Assembly: GCA_029934775.1 (NCBI GenBank)
Contig: JAOZLO010000007.1
Coordinates: 1 to 22,859 of the forward strand
Direction: 5' to 3'
Source of the DNA: Desulfocapsaceae bacterium
Lineage (GTDB): Bacteria > Desulfobacterota > Desulfobulbia > Desulfobulbales > Desulfocapsaceae
DNA length: 22,859 nucleotides
In this document: positions 1-7,398 of the stretch, piece after piece
Layout of the letters: the number at the start of each line of letters is the position of its first letter
Numbering within the stretch: position 1 is the first letter of the stretch
Made by a program: the position numbers and the translations under genes
Notes under the pieces: model-generated
Seen by the model: only the letters and a program-made list of their open reading frames with translations
What the model was told of the DNA's origin: nothing
Database searches by the model: none

Positions 1-492
1 ATCTATTGTGGCTGAGGTGATGATGATTTTAAGATCAGTTCGCCTGGAAAGAAGATGTTTGATATACCCAAGAAGAAAGTCTATGTTGAGATTTCGTTCG
101 TGAGCCTCGTCGATAATCAGTACTCCATATTGGGAAAGGAGACGATCCTTTTTGGTCTCGGCCAGCAGAACACCGTCAGTCATGAATTTGATTCTGGTTT
201 TTGGGGTGGTATAATCATGAAATCGTATTTTATATCCGACCAGAGAGCCAAGTTCACCTAACTCTTCAGCCACACGACCTGCAACAGTTGATGCAGCAAT
301 TCTCCGTGGTTGGGTGCACCCGATGAGCAGCTTATTCTCAGGGAAAGTCTCAAGGCACATTTTACAAATCTGAGTAGTTTTTCCTGATCCTGTATCGCCT
401 GCAATAATAACCACCTGGTGGTTTCTTATGGCATTGATAATATCAGTTTTACGGCTGGTGATAGGAAGGTTTTGCGGGTAAAAAATATTCAT
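1..492 (-). CDS. hrpA: DEAH-box ATP-dependent helicase, HrpA-like, N-terminal part only
   Basis: Only the first 164 codons are inside the window; the gene continues past the left edge. The translation begins [10 protein letters not shown] and carries Walker [10 protein letters not shown] (residues 32-40), motif Ia with TQPRRIAAS (60-68), the DEAH box as IIDEAHERN (126-134), and motif III ITSAT (159-163). This order and spacing are those of the DEAH/RHA RNA helicases. HrpA is the usual bacterial member and acts on mRNA or stalled ribosomes; HrpB is the alternative, and the missing C-terminal part would decide. The ATG at 492 is chosen because the frame closes upstream at a TAA (523-525) with no other ATG between. 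No strong Shine-Dalgarno sequence is visible before it. It is divergent from galU, with a 104-bp gap. Confidence 0.85.
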   Translation of the reverse strand, partial: MNIFYPQNLPITSRKTDIINAIRNHQVVIIAGDTGSGKTTQICKMCLETFPENKLLIGCTQPRRIAASTVAGRVAEELGELGSLVGYKIRFHDYTTPKTRIKFMTDGVLLAETKKDRLLSQYGVLIIDEAHERNLNIDFLLGYIKHLLSRRTDLKIIITSATID

Positions 493-596
493 GAAAAAAA
501 TGGAGGAAGAGTCTAAGATATGTTATCAGTCCGTTGTTTTTTACTGATGCTTACCACATCAACAGTTATTCTGTTACCCTAAAATAGAGGTTTTTT

Positions 597-1469
597 ATGA
601 AAATACGCAAAGCTGTGATTCCAGTTGCAGGACTTGGTACCCGGTTTCTACCGGCCACCAAGGCAATTCCGAAAGAGATGCTGACTATAGTTGATCGACC
701 TACTATACAATATATCGTTGAAGAGGTGGTCGCTTCCGGTATAGATCAGATTATATTTGTTACCAGTGAAGGAAAATCTGCCATTGAAAACCACTTCGAT
801 TATAATTTTCATCTTGATGCTGTACTAAGGGAAAAACATAAGATTGCTTTGGGAGAGGAACTCAATAATATTTCCAATCTCATAGACATTGTTTCCGTAA
901 GACAAAAAAAGCCCCTGGGATTAGGTCATGCCATCTGGACCGCTCGTCATGTTGTTGGTGACGAACCATTTATGGTACTGCTCGGGGATGACATGGTTTT
1001 AAGCCAGGTTCCCTGCGCCAAGCAGATGCTTGAACTCTTTGATGAAATCGGCGAGTCAATCGTAGCCATACAACGAGTCCCTGCGAACCAGACCCATCAA
1101 TACGGTATTGTTGAAGGAGAAGAAAATGGGAGAGAAAAAACATTCCGCGTTCGCCGTATGGTGGAAAAACCTGCTCCGGGTACAACAGATTCTGATATGG
1201 CTATAATTGGAAGATACATTCTTATGCCTGACATTTTTGATATACTGTCCACGACTACTCCTGGTCACGGAGGGGAAATTCAACTTACAGATGCACTTCT
1301 TGCATTAACCAAAAAACGTTCTATGTATGCTTACGAGTTTGATGGCAAGCGATATGATGCCGGTGATAAAATGGGATACCTCAAAGCTATTGTTGCTTAT
1401 GGTTTACGGCATACAGAAATCGGCAAAGATTTTCGAGAGCACCTCATCGAAATTGCAGCCGATTTATGA
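597..1469 (+). CDS. galU: UTP--glucose-1-phosphate uridylyltransferase
   Basis: Makes UDP-glucose from UTP and glucose-1-phosphate in the cytoplasm, for LPS, capsule and other glycans. The 290-residue product has the usual GalU length. The nucleotidyltransferase signature is at the N-terminus (VAGLGTRFLPATKAIPKEML, about residues 10-29), followed by the VEEVVASGI and FVTSEGK blocks, VLLGDD near residue 130 and VEKPAPG near 190. The C-terminal block with GEIQLTDAL and YDAGDKMGYLKA is also typical. The start ATG at 597 follows an AGAGG at 586-590. The stop overlaps the priA start as ATGA (1466-1469), so the two are probably co-transcribed and translationally coupled. Family assignment is firm; the preferred sugar phosphate is inferred. 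Confidence 0.95.
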   Translation: MKIRKAVIPVAGLGTRFLPATKAIPKEMLTIVDRPTIQYIVEEVVASGIDQIIFVTSEGKSAIENHFDYNFHLDAVLREKHKIALGEELNNISNLIDIVSVRQKKPLGLGHAIWTARHVVGDEPFMVLLGDDMVLSQVPCAKQMLELFDEIGESIVAIQRVPANQTHQYGIVEGEENGREKTFRVRRMVEKPAPGTTDSDMAIIGRYILMPDIFDILSTTTPGHGGEIQLTDALLALTKKRSMYAYEFDGKRYDAGDKMGYLKAIVAYGLRHTEIGKDFREHLIEIAADL

Positions 1470-2029
1470 TTCATCTCGAAATTGCCGTGGCTGCACCGTT
1501 AAATCGTACGTTAACATATTCGTTACCGATTGAATTTGACGGTCAATCTATTGAAGAACTGAATAACTGTATTGGAAAAAGAGTTCTTGTTCCACTGTCA
1601 AGGCGACGAATTACTGGTTATGTCATTTCTGTATTGAAAGAGGTGAAAACAGAATTCGTAATAAAAAATATTCTTAAATTTCTTGATGAACGACCACTTT
1701 TTCATGAAAATCTTATTCCCTTTTTTCGCTGGGTTTCCAGTTATTATCATTACCCGATAGGGCTTGTAATTAAAACAGCCCTGCCTGGGGGATTAGCTCC
1801 ACGATCTGTAAAAAAACTTGTTTTGTTACAGAAACACAGTGAGTTGACGATACTATCTCATGTAGAATCTCCATCCTGGATGAAGAAAATTTTGGAGAAG
1901 GGCGAATTATCCGTTTCTGAAACTCGAAAAATAATAGGAAATAGTAAGACTGCAAAACAGGTTAAAAAACTTATTAAGGAGGAAGTACTGATAATTGATG
2001 AATCAGTGCAGGCAGATGCAACGTGCTAA
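1466..2029 (+). CDS. priA: Primosomal protein N' (PriA), N-terminal fragment ended by an in-frame TAA
   Basis: PriA is the helicase that reloads the replisome at stalled forks. This 187-residue piece matches its N-terminal DNA-binding region: the 3'-end-binding domain (LNRTLTYSLP near residue 13, GKRVLVPLSRRRITGYV near 37-53, then WVSSYYHYPIGLVIKTALP near 90-108) followed by the start of a winged-helix segment. It stops at TAA 2027-2029. The downstream helicase fragment (2039-3988) is in the same frame, so a single sense codon instead of this TAA would give one protein of about 840 residues, a normal PriA length. Either the gene carries a nonsense mutation, or the base is a sequencing error, or two polypeptides are made. 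The start overlaps the galU stop by 4 bases. Confidence 0.85.
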   Translation: MIHLEIAVAAPLNRTLTYSLPIEFDGQSIEELNNCIGKRVLVPLSRRRITGYVISVLKEVKTEFVIKNILKFLDERPLFHENLIPFFRWVSSYYHYPIGLVIKTALPGGLAPRSVKKLVLLQKHSELTILSHVESPSWMKKILEKGELSVSETRKIIGNSKTAKQVKKLIKEEVLIIDESVQADATC

Positions 2030-2038
2030 AAACATGAC

Positions 2039-3988
2039 GTGGTTTATTCTTTCGCTCTGCCATGGCAGAGCCAAAGCCAGGAACCAGCCGACAGCCATAT
2101 TGATTTCAACGACCTTAGAAAAAAATACAGCCAGGAGTCAGGAGTTCAGCTCAAATTATCTGAAACCAGAGCAATTCATTCTTTAAATACAATTTGCCAG
2201 CGAACAGGATTAAAAAAAATTGCTCTGAAAGATTTAAAAAAAGAATATTCCGGAGCCGCAAAACCCCTGTCTCAACTTGAAACCAAAGGATTAGTTCTCC
2301 GTTCATCCAGCCGTGTTTACCGCAATCCTTTTGGTGAGCAGCTAAATTTTTATCCTCGACCAGAACATTTAACCACAGAACAATCTAATGCCATCGATCT
2401 GATATCCGAGGCATTGACCCTGAAAAAATTTCAGCCTTTTTTACTTCATGGCGTTACCGGTTGTGGAAAGACAGAAGTTTATTTAAGAGCTTCTGAAATC
2501 ACCCTGGCTGCCGGCAGAGATGTGCTCATACTGGTCCCAGAGATAGCGCTGGCAACCCAGCTTGAAGCGCATCTGGTTTCAAGATTTGGAGATCTTGTAG
2601 TTCTCCAACATTCGGGGATGACAAAGGCTGAGCGATTTGATCAGTACGACATGGCTCTTTCCGGCAGGGCCAGAATAGTAGTAGGTGCTCGATCTGCCCT
2701 GTTTGCACCACTTCGTGACCCAGGTCTCATCGTAGTAGATGAGGAGCATGACGCGGGTTTTAAACAGGATGATAATTTCCGTTACCATGGACGTGATCTT
2801 TCTGTGGTACGAGCCAAATTTCATAATGCAGTTGTTGTTCTCGGCTCGGCTACACCTTCTGTTACAAGCTTTGCAAATGCAGCATCAGGCAAGTACAAAT
2901 TATTGACTATGGCTAAAAGAGTAGGCGATAGATCCTTGCCTGAGGTTACAATTGTTGATCTCAATAAGGATATACCGGTAAAAAAGAACACCATAATCCG
3001 TACTGAATTATGCGATCGGCTAGGTAAAAATCTTGAAAATGGAAGACAGAGTCTGCTGCTTTTGAATAGAAGAGGTTTCTCATCAGCTGTTTTGTGTCAA
3101 GATTGCGGAACACCGGTACAATGCACGCATTGCAATGTGTCCTTGACTCTCCATAAAAAAACAGGTCGATTACTGTGTCACTATTGTGGGTTTGCAATTC
3201 CTGCAGATACAATATGTTTTGAATGTAGATCAACTAAACTTATTCCAGCGGGTTTTGGAATAGAACGTGTTGAAGAAGAAGTCCTGCAATTGTTCCCGGA
3301 CGCCATAGTGCAAAGACTGGACTCAGATACTACCACAGACCGGAAGCGATTTTTACAGATCTTAAAGGAGATGCATAGAGGGAATATCGATATTTTGATA
3401 GGTACCCAGATGATTGCTAAAGGGCACCATTTCCCAAATGTTACTCTAGTAGGGGTTGTCTGGGCAGATGGTGGTATCAGTATGCCTGATTTTCGAGCTG
3501 CGGAAAAAACTTTCCAACTCATTACCCAGGTGACCGGAAGAGCTGGAAGGGGAGAGTTTCCCGGTGAGGTGATTATTCAGACACTTCGCCCGGAACATTA
3601 TGCAATTGTCTATGCAAAAAACCATCAATATCGGCAGATGTATGAACATGAAATGCGGTTACGGGCTTCTCCTGCATTTCCACCGTATGTTCGTTTAACC
3701 GCCGTTCGTATGCAGGGCAAAGTTGAAAGGGATGTGCAAAACAGCGCTCTAAAAATTGGTCGATTTTTAAGAAAATGTGTTGCCCGGCAAAAGAAATCGG
3801 TTGCTGTTCTGGGCCCTGCCCCTTCACCTCTTGATAAAATAAAAGACAATTATCGCTGGCAGATACTGCTAAAAGGATCCAGCGATGAGCTGAGTGAAAT
3901 TTGTGTAAGCCTTGATTTACATAAATCCGTGCTTGCGGGTCGTCAGTGCAAGGTAATACTGGATGTTGATCCCGAGAACATGATGTGA
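2039..3988 (+). CDS. priA: PriA helicase core, C-terminal fragment in frame with the preceding ORF
   Basis: This fragment carries the superfamily 2 helicase core. Walker A is HGVTGCGKTEV (about residues 137-147 of this piece), motif II is VVDEEHD (232-238), and GSATPS follows. The zinc-binding insertion has its four Cys pairs in order (CQDCG, CTHC, CHYCG, CFEC). The later motifs GTQMIAKGHHFPNV and QVTGRAGRG are present. Nothing in the core looks damaged. The first possible start is GTG 2039, 10 nt after the TAA, with no Shine-Dalgarno sequence in front of it. Efficient independent translation is therefore doubtful unless reinitiation occurs. Four bases after its stop the first palindromic element begins, so the element may also end this transcript. 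Confidence 0.85.
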   Translation: MVYSFALPWQSQSQEPADSHIDFNDLRKKYSQESGVQLKLSETRAIHSLNTICQRTGLKKIALKDLKKEYSGAAKPLSQLETKGLVLRSSSRVYRNPFGEQLNFYPRPEHLTTEQSNAIDLISEALTLKKFQPFLLHGVTGCGKTEVYLRASEITLAAGRDVLILVPEIALATQLEAHLVSRFGDLVVLQHSGMTKAERFDQYDMALSGRARIVVGARSALFAPLRDPGLIVVDEEHDAGFKQDDNFRYHGRDLSVVRAKFHNAVVVLGSATPSVTSFANAASGKYKLLTMAKRVGDRSLPEVTIVDLNKDIPVKKNTIIRTELCDRLGKNLENGRQSLLLLNRRGFSSAVLCQDCGTPVQCTHCNVSLTLHKKTGRLLCHYCGFAIPADTICFECRSTKLIPAGFGIERVEEEVLQLFPDAIVQRLDSDTTTDRKRFLQILKEMHRGNIDILIGTQMIAKGHHFPNVTLVGVVWADGGISMPDFRAAEKTFQLITQVTGRAGRGEFPGEVIIQTLRPEHYAIVYAKNHQYRQMYEHEMRLRASPAFPPYVRLTAVRMQGKVERDVQNSALKIGRFLRKCVARQKKSVAVLGPAPSPLDKIKDNYRWQILLKGSSDELSEICVSLDLHKSVLAGRQCKVILDVDPENMM

Positions 3989-3992
3989 GCTA

Positions 3993-4133
3993 GTGCCTGT
4001 CCATAAATGGCTATTTTTTTCTAACTCTTCGTTGCTCTCAAAATTTAATCCTCGGGATATCAACTATATGCCTGTGGTTAAATTTATTGAGCGCCTCGAT
4101 TTAAAACAAAATATCTCATCTATGGACAGGCAC
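3993..4133 (+). mobile_element. MITE-like palindromic element, copy 1 (141 bp)
   Basis: The ends are inverted repeats: left GTGCCTGTCCATAAATGG, right a close reverse complement ending TCTATGGACAGGCAC. A second copy in the opposite orientation lies at 7213-7398. The two share the termini, the central CTCAAAATTTAATCCTC block and the GCCTGYGGTTAAATTTAT block. Copy 1 lacks 24 and 21 bases that form the two arms of an inner stem in copy 2. No transposase is present, so movement would need one supplied in trans. No convincing target-site duplication is visible; TA borders the left end of both copies when oriented alike. It fills the gap between the convergent priA and HDOD-GGDEF genes and may act as a bidirectional terminator hairpin. 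Confidence 0.7.
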
Positions 4134-4148
4134 GAATTAGTGGCTACA

Positions 4149-5276
4149 CTAAAAAGAATACCATTTTTTCTTGGGAGTGTACGATATTACACAATTCCTT
4201 CCTTTCTCCTTAGCTTCATAAAGTGCTTCATCGGCCTGGTTGATAAAAGTGTTCTTACTGAAATCATCATCGGCTGCAGGGTCACTGTATGTCTGGCCAA
4301 AACTTGCAGTTACGTGGTACTTCTCCGATTCCCCTGCAAATTCCGATGTTTCTATTGCTATTCTCAACTTTTCGCCAACAGCCCATGCATCTTTCATGGT
4401 AGTTTTTGGAAGAATAACAGCAAATTCTTCGCCCCCATAACGGGCGAGGATATCATATTTTCTGATATTTTCTCTGAGGATTTTGGCAAATTCGACAAGA
4501 ACGAAATCACCGACTTGATGTCCGTAGGTGTCATTGAACAATTTGAAATGATCAATATCTATAAGGAGTAGTGAGACACAGGACTCATGCCTGATAGCAC
4601 GACTGATCTCCTGGTCCAGCGCATTTTGGAAAAAACGATGGTTGTATATTCCGGTGAGACCATCGATATTTGCAAGATTATTCAGGATTTTATTTTTTTT
4701 CTCTAATTCTATGGTCATCTGTTCAAGGTGAATTTTAGCCTGTACAAGTTGTTTGTTAATCTGGTCATAGTCAAGATTAAGCAGGCTCAAACGAATATTA
4801 GCCTCCTGTAGTATTTCCTGAATTGATTTACTGCTTTTTATCTTTAAGTTGAAATAGGCTCCAGCTTCCTGAACCCTCGAATGCATCTGTTCGAGAATTG
4901 ACTCAATATCATTACTGTTCAAATCTAGAAGTTTTTTTGCACTTTTCCTGAATTTATTATGGTATTCATCGGGTTTTTCTGAATAGAGAATATTGACAAG
5001 AAGGTCGGAGAGATAGACAGCTTTGACAGATAACTGTATTTTATTGTTTTTACTTGGGCATTTTTCAGGTTCATGGTGATATTGAATGGGGAGAATAAGT
5101 ACCTCAGGAAATCCCCAGTTTTTTGCAACCTCGGCTCCAATGAAGGAATGATTTCCACCCAAAATAGATTCTTCAACATCTATACTGTTTGATTTGTCAT
5201 TTTCTACAGCTTGCAGCACAGTATCGTACTCAGCGGGAAATGTTCTTGCGAGTACAAGTTCACCAAGATTCTGCAA
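4149..5276 (-). CDS. HDOD-GGDEF protein, downstream fragment (partial HDOD, coiled coil, GGDEF diguanylate cyclase)
   Basis: This is the 3' part of a gene interrupted by a 293-bp tandem duplication (see 4982-5572). It encodes the end of the HDOD domain (GGNHSFIGAEVAKNWGFP, ILPIQYHHEPE), a helical linker with coiled-coil character (NKQLVQAKIHLEQMTIELEK) and a complete GGDEF domain. The active site is intact: DGLTGIYNHRFF, DIDHFKLFND, GGEEF, and an inhibitory RxxD site (RKYD) exactly five residues before GGEEF. A working product would make cyclic di-GMP with feedback inhibition. The only start in this frame is a TTG at 5276 inside the duplicated DNA with no clear ribosome site, so this piece is probably poorly translated. 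Removing one repeat unit joins it in frame to the upstream fragment, giving 516 residues from ATG 5992. Confidence 0.8.
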   Translation of the reverse strand: MQNLGELVLARTFPAEYDTVLQAVENDKSNSIDVEESILGGNHSFIGAEVAKNWGFPEVLILPIQYHHEPEKCPSKNNKIQLSVKAVYLSDLLVNILYSEKPDEYHNKFRKSAKKLLDLNSNDIESILEQMHSRVQEAGAYFNLKIKSSKSIQEILQEANIRLSLLNLDYDQINKQLVQAKIHLEQMTIELEKKNKILNNLANIDGLTGIYNHRFFQNALDQEISRAIRHESCVSLLLIDIDHFKLFNDTYGHQVGDFVLVEFAKILRENIRKYDILARYGGEEFAVILPKTTMKDAWAVGEKLRIAIETSEFAGESEKYHVTASFGQTYSDPAADDDFSKNTFINQADEALYEAKEKGRNCVISYTPKKKWYSF

Positions 5277-5572
5277 TAGAGAATATTGACAAGAAGGTCG
5301 GAGAGATAGACAGCTTTGACAGATAACTGTATTTTATTGTTTTTACTTGGGCATTTTTCAGGTTCATGGTGATATTGAATGGGGAGAATAAGTACCTCAG
5401 GAAATCCCCAGTTTTTTGCAACCTCGGCTCCAATGAAGGAATGATTTCCACCCAAAATAGATTCTTCAACATCTATACTGTTTGATTTGTCATTTTCTAC
5501 AGCTTGCAGCACAGTATCGTACTCAGCGGGAAATGTTCTTGCGAGTACAAGTTCACCAAGATTCTGCAATAG
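4982..5572. repeat. Perfect tandem duplication, period 293 bp, inside the HDOD-GGDEF gene
   Basis: Bases 4982-5279 and 5275-5572 are identical when read side by side, giving two 298-base copies that share five bases (AATAG, 5275-5279). The same AATAG stands at both outer ends, the mark of a tandem duplication through a 5-bp microhomology. Because 293 is not a multiple of three, the reading frame is broken. With one copy removed, the span 4149-5992 becomes 1551 bases (517 codons including the stop), a single open frame. No base difference between copies means the event is very recent, or is an assembly artefact. Confidence 0.97.
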
Positions 5573-5992
5573 GCCTGTAACAAATATTTCTTCGGTATCT
5601 GCATCTTTTATTTTTTCAAGAGTCAATTTTGCTGCCACTGCAGATGCAAGAGATTTTTCCCAGAATTTTTCAAAATCAAATTCTGTTTCACTCTTTCCTT
5701 TTTTCATAGAAAGAAATGAAAATGATAAGACCAGGCTGCGCACAGCATTCGTGCCCAGAATAGAAATAGCCTGTTTTATTGAGCCAATCTGCTGGGGAAA
5801 ACTATAAAATGCGGAGTTAGAAACTTTGAGAATTTTTGCTGAAAGTGCAATATCCTGCGATACCAGTTTAGCAATATCGGTCAGAGTCGTGTCTTCTTTA
5901 GATGTGAGAGAAATCAATTTTGATGCAACTATCGGCAGAGTTGGCAGTTCGTCAGAAGCCAGAGTTTTTTGTACTAATTCATCTCTATTCAT
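5204..5992 (-). CDS. HDOD-domain signalling protein, upstream fragment truncated by the duplication
   Basis: HDOD domains are HD-related but usually lack phosphohydrolase activity; they act as regulatory modules in signalling and motility proteins. This piece contains an apparently complete HDOD domain: LPTLPIVASKLISL, the stretch with DIALSAKILKVSNSAFYS, QAISILGTNAVRSLVL, and the later GGNHSFIGAEVAKNWGFP. After NILY the frame leaves the native sequence and adds about 23 unrelated residues before stopping at 5204. The start is set at ATG 5992 because AAAGGA stands 4 bases before it and a promoter (6035-6064) would start RNA near 6028. The GTG at 6028 (12 codons earlier) would fall on the expected transcript start and is less likely. 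If translated as is, it yields about 262 residues without the GGDEF output. Confidence 0.8.
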   Translation of the reverse strand: MNRDELVQKTLASDELPTLPIVASKLISLTSKEDTTLTDIAKLVSQDIALSAKILKVSNSAFYSFPQQIGSIKQAISILGTNAVRSLVLSFSFLSMKKGKSETEFDFEKFWEKSLASAVAAKLTLEKIKDADTEEIFVTGLLQNLGELVLARTFPAEYDTVLQAVENDKSNSIDVEESILGGNHSFIGAEVAKNWGFPEVLILPIQYHHEPEKCPSKNNKIQLSVKAVYLSDLLVNILYCRILVNLYSQEHFPLSTILCCKL

Positions 5993-6034
5993 AACGTCCT
6001 TTAAGAAAAATTTTTTTGAGAGACTCACCCGGAG

Positions 6035-6064
6035 AGTATAGCGTTAAAAATATAAATTGTGCAA
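6035..6064 (-). promoter_or_regulatory. Sigma70-type promoter for the HDOD-GGDEF gene
   Basis: On the minus strand, TTGCAC (6064-6059) is followed after 18 bases by TATACT (6040-6035). A transcript would begin near 6028, leaving a leader of about 36 nt with AAAGGA before ATG 5992. It lies in the 119-bp gap behind kamA, so the HDOD-GGDEF gene can be transcribed independently of kamA. Confidence 0.55.
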
Positions 6065-6111
6065 GGGAGGATAAAGAAAATGTCGTGGATGATTTTTCAG
6101 GAGTAAGGCAC

Positions 6112-7155
6112 TCAATCACGAGGCTCCGGATAACTGCATATTTCTCCCAGGTAATTTTTAAAGATAACTGTTTCACTTTGTTCTATCAGGTATTGAGGAG
6201 TAAGAGGAATTTTACCTTTCCCACCCGGGCCATCAAGAACTAATGTAGGGATAGCCATCCCTGATATATGGCTGTATAAATTGCGCATGATATCTATCCC
6301 TACCTGGGTTTTAGTGCGGAAGTGATTCGTACCTTTTGTCAGATCTGCCTGGAATAGATAGTATGGTTTCACACGAATTTTCAACAGACCAAGAAAAAGT
6401 TTTTTTAAAGTTTCCGGGTGATCATTGATTCCCCGCAAAAGTACGGTCTGACAGCCAAGTGGAATTCCCGCGTCGGCCAGACGGGTACAAGCTTTTGACG
6501 ATTCACTTGTGATTTCAAGAGGGTGATTGAAGTGTGTGTTTATGTAGAGTGGGTGAAATTTTCTGAGGATTGAGATGAGGTTATCGGTAATTCTCATTGG
6601 CAGTACTGAAGGTACTCTGGTGCCAATTCGGATAACTTCTATTGTTCGAATTTTCCGGAGGTTTAAAAGTATCGACTCGATTTTATCATCTGGAAGTAAA
6701 AGTGGATCTCCACCTGAAATCAAAACTTCTCTGACTGCAGGGTTGCGCCTGAGATAGTCATAACCAGCTTCAAGGGATTCCTCGGTGACAACCATTTTTT
6801 CAGTGCCGACTTTGCGTTTTCGTGTACAAAATCTGCAATACATGGCACATTGACTGTTGACCAGAAAAAGCACCCTGTCTGGATATTTATGCACTAAATT
6901 GGGTACTGGACTGAGATTATCTTCGTTTAGAGGGTCTTCTGGGCAGATGTTGTCGTAAATTTCAGCTGTATCAGGAATTGCCTGTTTCCAGATGGGGTCT
7001 CCCTGGGATTGAATTAAGCTTAAAAAATATGGATTAATACGCATGGGAAAGTTTGCTATTACCTCCCTTAATGCGGTAGTATTGCAATCCATGTACTCCT
7101 GCAACTCCTCAGGAGTAGTTATGCTGTTGTTTAATAATGTCTGCCATGTTTCCAT
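6112..7155 (-). CDS. kamA: KamA-family radical SAM aminomutase (lysine 2,3-aminomutase-like)
   Basis: The family uses a [4Fe-4S] cluster, S-adenosylmethionine and PLP to move an amino group on lysine, either free lysine or a lysyl group destined for EF-P (EpmB). The 347-residue product has the radical SAM cluster as CAMYCRFC (Cys103, 107, 110), SGGDPLLL at 147-154, PYYLFQADLTKGTNHFR (264-280) and LDGPGGKGK (307-315). Asp271, Asp308 and Lys315 align by eye with the two substrate-amine Asp residues and the PLP lysine of clostridial lysine 2,3-aminomutase. The length is closer to EpmB than to the 416-residue clostridial enzyme, which has an extra C-terminal zinc domain. Neither an ablB-type acetyltransferase nor epmA or efp is nearby, so free-lysine or EF-P substrate cannot be settled. 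It is followed on the same strand by the HDOD-GGDEF gene. Confidence 0.85.
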   Translation of the reverse strand: METWQTLLNNSITTPEELQEYMDCNTTALREVIANFPMRINPYFLSLIQSQGDPIWKQAIPDTAEIYDNICPEDPLNEDNLSPVPNLVHKYPDRVLFLVNSQCAMYCRFCTRKRKVGTEKMVVTEESLEAGYDYLRRNPAVREVLISGGDPLLLPDDKIESILLNLRKIRTIEVIRIGTRVPSVLPMRITDNLISILRKFHPLYINTHFNHPLEITSESSKACTRLADAGIPLGCQTVLLRGINDHPETLKKLFLGLLKIRVKPYYLFQADLTKGTNHFRTKTQVGIDIMRNLYSHISGMAIPTLVLDGPGGKGKIPLTPQYLIEQSETVIFKNYLGEICSYPEPRD

Positions 7156-7163
7156 AACCCCTG

Positions 7164-7192
7164 ATTATCAGGTAAAGGAAGATAAATGTCAA
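7164..7192 (-). promoter_or_regulatory. Candidate kamA promoter, very close to the start codon
   Basis: On the minus strand TTGACA (7192-7187, consensus -35) is followed after exactly 17 bases by GATAAT (7169-7164). Transcription would start near 7157, one or two bases before the kamA ATG (7155), implying an almost leaderless mRNA. The -10 lies inside a 13-bp palindrome, CCTGATTATCAGG (7160-7172), a possible operator. Confidence 0.45.
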
Positions 7193-7204
7193 TCGTACAT
7201 TTTA

Positions 7205-7210
7205 TATAAT
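7205..7210 (+). promoter_or_regulatory. Possible -10 box (TATAAT) for the malic enzyme gene, abutting the element
   Basis: A perfect TATAAT sits two bases outside the left end of element copy 2 and points towards the malic enzyme gene. The -35 position (ATAAAT at 7182-7187) is poor. If used, the whole 186-bp palindromic element would be in the 5' leader of the malic enzyme mRNA. Confidence 0.3.
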
Positions 7211-7212
7211 AG

Positions 7213-7398
7213 GTGTCTGTCCATAGATGAGAATTTTTACTCTAAATAGAGGCGCCCGATAAATTTAACCGCAGGCATCGGTGATATGTCGGAGTCTCGT
7301 ACCTCGCTTACCTGAGGATTAAATTTTGAGAGCAACCGATTAGCGAGTTTACGAGACATCGAGTAGTTAGGATAAAAAGGCCATTTATGGACAGGCAC
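7213..7398 (-). mobile_element. MITE-like palindromic element, copy 2 (186 bp)
   Basis: Oriented opposite to copy 1 (3993-4133). On the plus strand it begins GTGTCTGTCCATAGATGAG and ends CCATTTATGGACAGGCAC, an imperfect terminal inverted repeat. Inside is a second, nested inverted repeat: 7288-7308 pairs with 7342-7362 (AGCGAG and ACGAGAC cores), and the AAATTTAAYC blocks at 7261-7270 and 7319-7326 are also inverted to each other. The whole could fold into a long branched hairpin. It ends 23 bp before the malic enzyme ATG, so it occupies that gene's leader or promoter. The minus-strand reading frame through it (7237-7431) is not considered a gene. Confidence 0.7.

Noticed and set aside
2024..2041. 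Selenocysteine or programmed recoding at the priA stop
   Set aside because: The codon is TAA, not TGA, no recoding hairpin or slippery site stands next to it, and PriA is not known to use recoding.
3993..4571. 192-codon plus-strand ORF starting in the first palindromic element
   Set aside because: Its first part is element sequence and the rest is antisense to the GGDEF domain, which has clear motifs on the other strand. It is not a credible gene.
4149..5992. Two separate, independently evolved HDOD genes
   Set aside because: The shared part is identical at the DNA level and the joint has a 5-bp microhomology; this is one gene with a tandem duplication.
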